Shown: positions 1-5,801 of the stretch, piece after piece
Layout: each line of letters begins with the position of its first letter
How positions within the stretch are numbered: the stretch's first letter is position 1
From: an uncultured Candidatus Peregrinibacteria bacterium
GTDB taxonomy: Bacteria > Patescibacteriota > JACMRA01
Reading direction: 5' to 3'
Assembly (NCBI GenBank): GCA_937127165.1
Contig: CAKZLR010000064.1
Span: 1-8,689, forward strand
Length of the DNA: 8,689 bases
Made by a program: the position numbers and the translations under genes
Notes under the pieces: model-generated
The model's input: only the letters and a program-made list of their open reading frames with translations
Database searches by the model: none
What the model was told of the DNA's origin: nothing

Positions 1-299
1 TAGTTTTTCTGATAATTTTAAAAAATAGAATTATTTATTCTGGAGTTCAAAATTATCGGTAAAAATAACGTGTTTTTAACTTTTTTAAAAATTTTCAAAA
101 AATATTCTAAAAAACAAAGAAGTTTCATTTAGCGAGTGTTAAAGTGTTAAAGATAAATACCTAACTAAACTTCTTGCCTTGACAGGATAGATACTAAAAA
201 AAATTATAACGATAGCGAATAGTCGTTGCAACTATAATTGTACGATTTACACTTATAAGACAATATGTTGGCATACATTAACATACATGCATTACAATA

Positions 300-326
300 T
301 ATATTCACATTGACTATATTCACATT
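300..326. repeat. 12-bp direct repeat overlapping the sigma-operon promoter
   Basis: TATATTCACATT occurs at 300-311 and again, identically, at 315-326, a 15-bp period. The second copy begins at the last base of the TTGACT -35 hexamer and the first ends inside it. Two identical sites straddling a -35 element fit a binding site for a regulator, possibly a repressor. No regulator is identified, and the repeat is A/T-rich, so chance or slippage is possible. Confidence 0.4.
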
Positions 327-338
327 ATAGACAATAAT
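310..338 (+). promoter_or_regulatory. Putative promoter of the sigma-factor operon
   Basis: TTGACT (310-315) and AATAAT (333-338) are separated by exactly 17 bp, and each matches the housekeeping consensus at five of six positions. Transcription would start near 345, giving a leader of roughly 45 nt before the ATG at 391. A second TATAAT at 356-361 has no matching -35. No ECF-type GGAAC-like -35 is evident, so autoregulation by the encoded sigma factor is not visible. Confidence 0.4.
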
Positions 339-390
339 TTACAAGTAAATAGTAGTATAATTAAAACAATTAAAACAAGTTTGCGTTTGT

Positions 391-969
391 ATGGAGAAAA
401 CAAAAACACCAGAACAACTATTTCAAGAGTTATACACTTCTTCTTTCAAAGGTGTTTTTAGGTTTTTTTACTATAAGTCAGTTCAGTTTGATCAAATAGA
501 GGAATTATGCCAGGAGGTTTACTTAAGATTTTGGGATGCTTATCAAAATAAATTGCAGGATACAGAACAGTGTAAAAGAATTCTTTATGGTATCGCTCTT
601 AATGTCTATCGTGAATGGGTGAGATCTAATACTAAAAACAGCTTCATATCGCTTGAGTATTACTGGGAAAATTTGCTTGAAGAAGACAAAATTAATTCAA
701 TCGATAATTGGTGTAGCCTCGAATACGATCAACAACAAGAAGAACTAAAACAAAAATTAAGATGGGCTATCAATCAACTTCCCGAACAACAAAGAAAAGT
801 TTTGGAATATAGATTCATTCACGGTATGACTAGAGAAGAGACGGCTCGAAAAATGAATATGCCGGTAGATAATGTCCATACTTATCAAAAAAGAGCCATT
901 AAATCACTTAAAGAAATTCTTCAAGAAGAATTTAAACTTAATTCTGTTCCCCCTATAACATTAAATTAG
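391..969 (+). CDS. ECF-type sigma-70 family RNA polymerase sigma factor
   Basis: A 192-residue protein with the two-domain layout of extracytoplasmic-function sigma factors, which direct RNA polymerase to a small regulon in response to a signal. Region 2 spans about residues 8-80: the helix with IEELCQEVYLRFWDAY (36-51) fits region 2.2, which contacts the beta-prime coiled coil, and LYGIALNVYREWVRSN (65-80) fits the -10-recognition helix. Region 4 spans about 118-178, with INQLPEQQRKVLEYRFIHGM followed by a helix-turn-helix (TREETARKMNMPVDNVHTYQKRAIKSL) that would read the -35 element. A non-conserved acidic linker (about 82-117) joins them; regions 1 and 3 are absent. The start has no Shine-Dalgarno, but the frame and domain start fit. 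The next gene begins 7 bp after the stop, so they are co-transcribed. Family assignment is firm; subgroup and regulon are unknown. Confidence 0.9.
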   Translation: MEKTKTPEQLFQELYTSSFKGVFRFFYYKSVQFDQIEELCQEVYLRFWDAYQNKLQDTEQCKRILYGIALNVYREWVRSNTKNSFISLEYYWENLLEEDKINSIDNWCSLEYDQQQEELKQKLRWAINQLPEQQRKVLEYRFIHGMTREETARKMNMPVDNVHTYQKRAIKSLKEILQEEFKLNSVPPITLN

Positions 970-976
970 CAGGACT

Positions 977-2896
977 ATGAAAAAGTATAACCAAACTCAA
1001 ATTCAAGAAGCCCTAGAAAAGCTAGGTTCTTCTAAAATTGACTCAAGCTTAATCGACGAGTTTGAGCAGAGAGTTTGGGTGTATTTATCAAGGTCTATTT
1101 GTCAAAAGCAACAGCATCTGTCTATGTCTAATCAACAACCATTGCAACAATCTCTTCAACGACATAAAAGTTGGAAAGATTTTTTATCCAGCCCAAAACA
1201 TTTAGGTTTGGGAATTTTAGTAAGTACAGTTATTTTAGTAGTTTTAGTTATCTCTGCTTATAATATATATAATATATTTATTCACAGAGGAAAAATACAA
1301 GATTCTCAAACTTCTACAGAAGTTGCCCTGAGTATCGAGGAACTTCGCAAAAGAGCAGAAAAAAAATTTGCTCAACTAAGTAATGGTGTTGCTCTTAGCA
1401 CTTTACAAGAAGCCATAGCTACAGCAGACCAGCCACAAGCAAAGAATTCTACTTCTGCTCCTTTTACTCAATCTGTTAGTCGCGATAATAACACCATAAT
1501 TGTGGATGCTGACAAAGCCAAAGAAATCTTGGAAAGAGAACAAATTAAAGATAATGTGGTTTTTTACACAGAGACTGAAACAAAATATTTTAAGAAAGGC
1601 TATCATTCAAATCCAAATTTGGATAAATCTAGGCCATTAATTACAAAAAGTTGGATGAGTGCGAATTATTTAAAAACTGTAACTTATATCGATGGGAAGA
1701 TTGATTATTTCCGTTTAGACACTCCAGAGTATAGTATAAATTATATGGGTGGTAAATATGCTGTTAAAGAAATACACATCAACCCAAAATACTTTAGTGG
1801 ACTTGGCTTTGGAGTGGGAGTGGGTGATGGTAGTGAGTGGTCACCAAAAAATACTGAACTAGAATTCCTTAAGTTTTTGCTTGATTCAAAAAATAACAAT
1901 CTGGTGGATCATGGAATGCAGCTCGTAGATGGTAAAAATTTGAGAGTTATAGAAGTCATAGAAATGTACCAAAATGTTTTAGATTCACAAGAAACCACAC
2001 AAGATGCTAGTAGCACTGATGTTACAGTATCAAAAGATTTTTCCATAATGCCGATTACAGATAAATATTCTACAAAATACTATGTTGATCAAGAAGAAAT
2101 GGTAGTGTACTTAAGTGAATTTTATGTGAACGGAGAGTTGGAATATTCTTTTAAAAACTTGGTATCCAAAACCTATAGAGATAAACCTATTCAAGACTTC
2201 TTTCATTTTAATGAAATAGGCAATATCGAAATTAAGGAAGTGAAAATTTATTATCCAACAGACGAAGAAATGACTGTAGCTAACTTTATCACTAAGTATG
2301 ATTTTTATTATTCTCCCGAAATTGGCTTTGAATATGCTTGGGCAAGTGACCATATTCTTTGGAATAGGAATAACCATGACTATTACAACGATCCTGACTT
2401 TAACCCTTGGATAGAGTTCTATAAAGATAAAGACGAATATGCGTCAGAACAACATCCTGTGCCTGTAGCTTCTTACTCTCAAGAGAGTTTATATGTAAAT
2501 ATATATAATGAGCAACCAAACTATCAAATTTGGTTATATGGAGATTCTGAGGTAGTTACTCAAAAATCTGTTAAGGTTAACCTATCTGGGACTCAGGTTA
2601 CTGGTAAGTACACAGAGATAAGATATCCAGAACAATCTTACGCTGATGAAAATGGTCAACTCTTGCCTACTCCAGCATCGACTATTATTTTGATTGAATT
2701 TAAGGTTGGGAATTATTGGTACGTTATGAATAATCATGCTAATTCTGATTCTACAGCTATCAATGTTTTGTCTAAGGGCGTTATAAACTTATCAAAACTA
2801 ACTGCCGAGCAAGCAGCTGAAATTGATCGGAAAAAAGTTCAACAATATCTAGAGTCAGTGCCAGCACCTGGAGATGACGAGGTTGGAGTATTGTAG
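977..2896 (+). CDS. Large single-pass membrane protein, probable anti-sigma/sensor partner
   Basis: A 639-residue protein directly behind the sigma gene. Residues 1-75 are polar, with an N-terminal helix (QEALEKLGSSKIDSSLIDEFEQRVW); 76-102 form one strong membrane helix (about GLGILVSTVILVVLVISAYNI); some 535 residues follow, predicted outside the cell. That topology, and the position one gene after an ECF sigma factor, fit a membrane anti-sigma factor whose short cytosolic end holds the sigma factor and whose outer part senses. It lacks the zinc HxxxCxxC motif of classical ZAS anti-sigma factors; the only cysteine is C42. The outer part seems to have two regions: about 195-400, beta-rich and loosely RseB/LolA-like (Y237-I-D-G-K, then Y369-V-D and FYVNGELEYSF at 382-392), and about 501-605, resembling DUF4367 domains of anti-sigma proteins. 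Both resemblances are from memory of sequence style and uncertain. AGGA lies only two bases before the ATG, too close for a normal ribosome site, so translation is probably coupled. Confidence 0.7.
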   Translation: MKKYNQTQIQEALEKLGSSKIDSSLIDEFEQRVWVYLSRSICQKQQHLSMSNQQPLQQSLQRHKSWKDFLSSPKHLGLGILVSTVILVVLVISAYNIYNIFIHRGKIQDSQTSTEVALSIEELRKRAEKKFAQLSNGVALSTLQEAIATADQPQAKNSTSAPFTQSVSRDNNTIIVDADKAKEILEREQIKDNVVFYTETETKYFKKGYHSNPNLDKSRPLITKSWMSANYLKTVTYIDGKIDYFRLDTPEYSINYMGGKYAVKEIHINPKYFSGLGFGVGVGDGSEWSPKNTELEFLKFLLDSKNNNLVDHGMQLVDGKNLRVIEVIEMYQNVLDSQETTQDASSTDVTVSKDFSIMPITDKYSTKYYVDQEEMVVYLSEFYVNGELEYSFKNLVSKTYRDKPIQDFFHFNEIGNIEIKEVKIYYPTDEEMTVANFITKYDFYYSPEIGFEYAWASDHILWNRNNHDYYNDPDFNPWIEFYKDKDEYASEQHPVPVASYSQESLYVNIYNEQPNYQIWLYGDSEVVTQKSVKVNLSGTQVTGKYTEIRYPEQSYADENGQLLPTPASTIILIEFKVGNYWYVMNNHANSDSTAINVLSKGVINLSKLTAEQAAEIDRKKVQQYLESVPAPGDDEVGVL

Positions 2897-3404
2897 AAAT
2901 CTTAGTTCTTCCATCTCAGAACTTGTAAAATTTTGCTGATAATAGCAAAGGTTTCTAGACTTTTTTCAATATCCTTTAGCTTTTAAAGCTAAAATTGTGG
3001 ATAAGGAAACTTATGCTTGTTTCGTAGTGCTTGTACTAAAGGTAGTGATGCCTCTTTGAATTTTGAATTTCTCCAATAAATCCGATGCTAAAATAAATAT
3101 GATATTATATGATTGCAAAAAAATTGAATCTGATGTTTTTGTTATCAAGTAAAAATTGGTATTCAGCCTAGAAAAATTTAGCCCAAACAAAATTTAGCGA
3201 TGCTGGTGGGGGTTAAAGAAGCTTTAGAAACTGTGATATTTTTTGAGAAAGTTAATGTTGTGATTGTTTGATATATAAAAAATTGTAAAAGCTGTTCTAT
3301 TGGAGTTAATGATTGTGCACTAGTCAAAAGAGGTTTGATGCGTTACCAATACTGTGTGATACATTGAAAGTTTCTTAGTTTTAATATAAGCTCACCAGAA
3401 ATTT
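2897..3404. other. Gene-free stretch between sensor gene and terminator; possible coding debris or long 3' transcript
   Basis: No intact gene is visible. Just after the sensor gene's stop there are three small inverted repeats: AGTTCT/AGAACT (2904-2909/2918-2923), TTTGCT/AGCAAA (2932-2937/2944-2949) and TTTAGCTTTTAAAGCTAAA (2975-2993); none is followed directly by a T-run. An extended -10-like TGATATTAT (3100-3108) lacks a -35. AAAATTTAGC is repeated at 3173-3182 and 3189-3198. Short open stretches read like protein: one ends ...KKIESDVFVIK just before 3150; IGIQPRKI sits in another frame around 3157-3180; and NLAMLVGVKEALETV runs from about 3191. They could be remnants of a frameshifted gene, or chance. 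The strong terminator at 3405-3433 implies that this interval is transcribed from the left. Confidence 0.4.
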
Positions 3405-3433
3405 GACTCACTCAAACTCGAGTGAGTCTTTTT
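3405..3433 (+). terminator. Strong intrinsic terminator, plus strand
   Basis: A perfect 9-bp stem GACTCACTC (3405-3413) / GAGTGAGTC (3420-3428) with a 6-nt loop AAACTC is followed at once by TTTTT (3429-3433). The minus strand has no T-run after the stem, so it acts on plus-strand transcripts. It is the most GC-rich hairpin I found in the non-coding DNA. It lies about 510 bp beyond the sensor gene's stop, so it ends either a long operon 3' end or a separate unrecognised transcript. Confidence 0.85.
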
Positions 3434-3708
3434 ATCTCAAAAGATAGATTATATCAAAAAGCTGTTATTTTTAGTTTTGGAACTATTTCGCTTTGTATAA
3501 AAAAGTTATTCTGTAACCGCTATTTTAAATCAATAAAATAGGTCGGAAATATAACTTAAATTAAAACATACTTCCTAATATTTTTATATTAGATCAACAG
3601 CACTAAATTGATATGAAATTTGCAATATTTTACGACTAAGAAATTTAAATATTTGTTTGCTAATCTTTATTATTTTTTTGTTTTAACGTTTTGTGTTATT
3701 TTGATGCT
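3434..3708. other. AT-rich spacer downstream of the protease gene
   Basis: Nothing coding is supported here. Two inverted repeats are present: CTATTTTA / TAAAATAG (3520-3527 / 3534-3541, 6-nt loop) and CTAATAT / ATATTAG (3575-3581 / 3586-3592, 4-nt loop). Either could help end the minus-strand protease transcript, but both stems are nearly all A/T and neither has a clean T-run on the minus strand. Confidence 0.35.
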
Positions 3709-4719
3709 CTATTTATCTTTTATTTTAGCTATAATAACAATCAATAAGGTAATTACTAAAACTACCAAAATAAAGAAAAATATAAAAATTCCCAAAATTA
3801 TGAATAGGGCTATAATTATTTCCTTATCTGTAACCTTTTCTACAGATGTATTTCTAAATCCTTCTTTATTTTCAGAGGCAACAAATGGAAGATTTTGATT
3901 AGGTAGAATATCGTTGGTAGTTTCTAAATATAGTTTTAAAAAATCCCAATTAGCATCAATTCTTGTAACAATATATAAATCGGCATCTTTACAGCTATTT
4001 TCACTATTTAAAGCACTAACAACTCCAACTAGTTCATTAGTGCCTTTACGATATAAACCAGAACCACTGTCTCCATTACAAAAAAAACCACCATTTGGAA
4101 AACTGACTAATAAATTTTCTAAATTTATTGTATCAATACAGACATCTATTCCCCGCCTCTCGTGAAGTTTTGTGTTTTCAGCTTCATTTTGACCATAACC
4201 AACTACAAAATATTCACAACCTTTTGTTGGTTTTGCTAGTTGAGCATATTTTTCAATATTTACAGGATTATCTAATTCTACAAGTGCAATATCACTAGCA
4301 CCAATATCTTCTACTAAAATTCTTTTCCCCTTTTCAAACATTGAAGCATCGTAGTTGAGAGGAATTCTGAGAATGTTTCTTGTGGTAGTTTGTCTAAAAA
4401 TAGATTCGTTATAGTAGCCAATACTAACAGCTGTTGATTTAGCATTTTGCACACAGTGGGCTGCAGTGATTACATGGACAGGAGAAACAAAATTTGCACC
4501 ACAAATTACAAATTTATCTTCTAACAAGTTTGAATTATCAACTTCCACTATTATAAACCCAGCAAATGGATAACTAAAACTAGGTTCTGGTTTACCAAAA
4601 TAAATAGACTCTACAGAAACACTAAAACCAAAGAGTAAAAATAACAAAATAATTATATTTACTATTTTTTTGTTCAAATTCAAATTATTAACAATAAACT
4701 TATACTGTGATTTTTGCAT
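3709..4719 (-). CDS. Exported, C-terminally anchored trypsin-like (S1) serine protease
   Basis: A 336-residue chymotrypsin-fold protease predicted on the outer face of the cell. A basic N-terminus and hydrophobic segment (about 17-36) form a signal peptide. The catalytic triad is clear: H88 in VITAAHC, D143 in ASDIALVEL and S218 in CNGDSGSG. IYFG (39-42) occupies the place of the IVGG that forms the mature N-terminus in this family. Six cysteines sit on the exported side; C73-C89 and C214-C243 match conserved family disulfides, and C168-C194 may pair. A strong helix (about 301-331) followed by K-I-K-D-K anchors the C-terminus. The position equivalent to trypsin D189 is F212, so trypsin-like Arg/Lys preference is not expected. 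No Shine-Dalgarno precedes the ATG. The gene points tail-to-tail at the sigma/sensor operon. Family is certain; substrate is unknown. Confidence 0.9.
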   Translation of the reverse strand: MQKSQYKFIVNNLNLNKKIVNIIILLFLLFGFSVSVESIYFGKPEPSFSYPFAGFIIVEVDNSNLLEDKFVICGANFVSPVHVITAAHCVQNAKSTAVSIGYYNESIFRQTTTRNILRIPLNYDASMFEKGKRILVEDIGASDIALVELDNPVNIEKYAQLAKPTKGCEYFVVGYGQNEAENTKLHERRGIDVCIDTINLENLLVSFPNGGFFCNGDSGSGLYRKGTNELVGVVSALNSENSCKDADLYIVTRIDANWDFLKLYLETTNDILPNQNLPFVASENKEGFRNTSVEKVTDKEIIIALFIILGIFIFFFILVVLVITLLIVIIAKIKDK

Positions 4720-4744
4720 AGTAAGTCAATACTATGAAAGGCTC

Positions 4745-4767
4745 AAATAACTAAAATAACTAAAATA
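4745..4767. repeat. 9-bp tandem repeat (2.5 copies) between divergent genes
   Basis: AAATAACTA is repeated head-to-tail at 4745-4753 and 4754-4762, with half a copy at 4763-4767. On the minus strand a TTGACT hexamer (4772-4767) abuts it, and the best -10 at 17 bp spacing is only TATTTG, so a protease promoter here is weak. The repeat may be an operator or simple slippage. Confidence 0.4.
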
Positions 4768-4839
4768 GTCAAAGACAACTGTGCCAATTGCAAAATGTTG
4801 TAAGGACTTCCTATTTAAAACAAATAATCTGGTTAAACT

Positions 4840-4868
4840 TTGACCAAAATAAAAATTTATATCATAAT
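4840..4868 (+). promoter_or_regulatory. Promoter of the small membrane protein gene
   Basis: TTGACC (4840-4845) and CATAAT (4863-4868) are 17 bp apart, each five of six to consensus. The predicted start of transcription, about 4875, lies just before the ATG at 4891, leaving a leader of about 15 nt. This argues against the in-frame ATG at 4840, which lies within the -35 element itself. Confidence 0.5.
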
Positions 4869-4890
4869 TTTCCTCGATTTAAGATTTATT

Positions 4891-5223
4891 ATGGAAAAAC
4901 TCGTGGCATATATTCGGGAAAACAAAAACATAATTTTCATTGTTGTTGGACAAACTTGTTTACTTGTTTTAGCTGTTTTGGTTTTATATTATTTGGTTAC
5001 TTTTATTGCTGGTTTGCCCGGATTTCAATTTGATCCTCTTTTGCTTGTTTTGATTGCTTTTTTGGGGTGGCAATTTTGGAAAATTTTAGACAAACAAAAC
5101 AAAATAATTGAAAGACAAAACGATCTCATTAAGTATTTATCCAACCAGCAAAATCAGCTTTTACTTGGGCATAAACCTGAGAAAACTAGATCAAATCTCA
5201 AAAAATTAAAACCTTCGTCTTAA
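4891..5223 (+). CDS. Small two-helix membrane protein with cytosolic coiled coil (unknown function)
   Basis: A 110-residue protein that I do not recognise. It begins MEKLVAYIRENKN, then has one hydrophobic segment (about 14-41), a short outer loop GLPGFQFD, a second segment (about 49-66, ending GWQFWKIL), a polar helix rich in N, Q, K and I (67-92: DKQNKIIERQNDLIKYL, coiled-coil-like) and a basic tail (K95, K98, R100, K104, K105, K107). By the positive-inside rule both ends are cytosolic. An in-frame ATG 51 bp upstream (4840) would add 17 hydrophobic residues, but it overlaps the -35 box of a good promoter, so I chose 4891. The size and two-helix layout are shared by holins and by many small envelope proteins; nothing identifies a class. 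It is divergent from the protease, and its TAA overlaps the stop of the minus-strand flavin gene. Confidence 0.6.
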   Translation: MEKLVAYIRENKNIIFIVVGQTCLLVLAVLVLYYLVTFIAGLPGFQFDPLLLVLIAFLGWQFWKILDKQNKIIERQNDLIKYLSNQQNQLLLGHKPEKTRSNLKKLKPSS

Positions 5224-5801
5224 CAGTTAGAAAAAGTTTCATAGTCCCAGCCTAAAAAGGCTGAAGCTTTTTTATATTTCTTATTTTGTATTAGTTGTCT
5301 AACAAGTGTTGAACTAACGATTTGTCCCTTAATTTTGAGTAAACCTGTTTGGTAAACAGTAAAATTGTGTTGTTTAGCAAGATTGGTGAGTAAATTACAG
5401 TCACCCAGTCTATCTTTACCAAATCTAAAATCTAGGCTCACTAAAATACCCTTCATATTTATCTTTTTTACTAAAATTTCAGTTACAAAGTCTTTAGCTG
5501 TAATTTCTGCAAATCGTTTGGAGAAACTTTCAATTATCAGATTATCTATTTTTTGAAGCCTAAGTAGTTCAATTTTTTTTTGTAAAGTTGTTATTGGTTG
5601 AGGAGTTTTTTCTGGATTAAGAATTTCTAAAGGATTTTTATCAAAAGTTAAAACTGTTGACTGGCAATTATGTGACTTAGCTAAGTTTGTTAGTTGTTTT
5701 AAGATATGTTGATGACCTAAATGTACCCCATCAAAGACTCCAATTGTGACAAATTGTTGAATTTTGGTATGAAAATTGCTAATACTCCAATAAACTGTCA
5801 T
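5220..5801 (-). CDS. ribF: FMN adenylyltransferase (FAD synthetase) domain protein lacking the riboflavin-kinase domain
   Basis: A 193-residue match to the N-terminal nucleotidyltransferase half of bifunctional RibF, which transfers AMP from ATP to FMN to make FAD. Key motifs: GVFDGVHLGHQ (21-31) with the HxGH nucleotide-binding signature at 27-30; TFDKNP (52-57); SLDFRFGKDRLGD (122-134), where the family usually has VGxDFRFG; and VSSTLVRQL (162-170), equivalent to the ISST-R motif. The usual RibF is about 300 residues, with a C-terminal riboflavin-kinase domain beginning after the LGR-like segment. Here the protein ends at AFLGWDYETFSNC, exactly at that boundary, so the whole kinase domain is missing. 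It would make FAD from FMN but not FMN from riboflavin. The downstream DNA is another gene's end, not decayed kinase sequence. No Shine-Dalgarno is seen. The symbol is used for the adenylyltransferase half only. Confidence 0.85.
   Translation of the reverse strand: MTVYWSISNFHTKIQQFVTIGVFDGVHLGHQHILKQLTNLAKSHNCQSTVLTFDKNPLEILNPEKTPQPITTLQKKIELLRLQKIDNLIIESFSKRFAEITAKDFVTEILVKKINMKGILVSLDFRFGKDRLGDCNLLTNLAKQHNFTVYQTGLLKIKGQIVSSTLVRQLIQNKKYKKASAFLGWDYETFSNC

Larger units (their letters stand above)
1..390. other. Non-coding leader upstream of the sigma-factor operon
   Basis: I see no convincing gene here on either strand; the longest minus-strand frame starting at an ATG is about 36 codons, is mostly A/T homopolymer and has no other support. 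The stretch holds a 9-bp inverted repeat (AAGAAGTTT at 117-125 with AAACTTCTT at 167-175, 41-nt loop), an 8-bp tandem duplication GTGTTAAA (136-151), and a full -35 consensus TTGACA (179-184) with only a weak -10 (AATTAT, 202-207). It also has a CATACAT pair 10 bp apart (272-278, 282-288). A better promoter and a 12-bp direct repeat lie closer to the gene and are listed separately. The density of repeats suggests a regulated upstream region, but AT-rich DNA produces such motifs often. Confidence 0.5.

Noticed and set aside
18..128. 36-codon minus-strand open frame near the left edge
   Set aside because: The translation is mostly Lys/Phe/Leu/Ile from A/T homopolymers, with no other evidence of a gene.
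1403..2377. Minus-strand open frames inside the sensor gene
   Set aside because: They are antisense shadows of the 639-residue protein with no start signal and no domain pattern of their own.
3620..3898. Plus-strand open frame with hydrophobic translation
   Set aside because: It is the antisense shadow of the protease's C-terminal membrane helix; the minus-strand gene has a full catalytic triad, signal peptide and anchor.
4840..4890. Earlier ATG giving a 127-residue version of the small membrane protein
   Set aside because: The ATG lies within the TTGACC -35 element of the promoter that best fits this gene, and the extra residues add a hydrophobic stretch that would disturb the expected topology.
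4788..5033. Plus-strand open frame overlapping the small membrane protein in another frame
   Set aside because: It has a Cys/Phe/His-rich low-complexity translation with no domain pattern, and its start lies upstream of the good promoter at 4840-4868. The 4891-5223 frame has coherent helices, a coiled coil and a basic tail.
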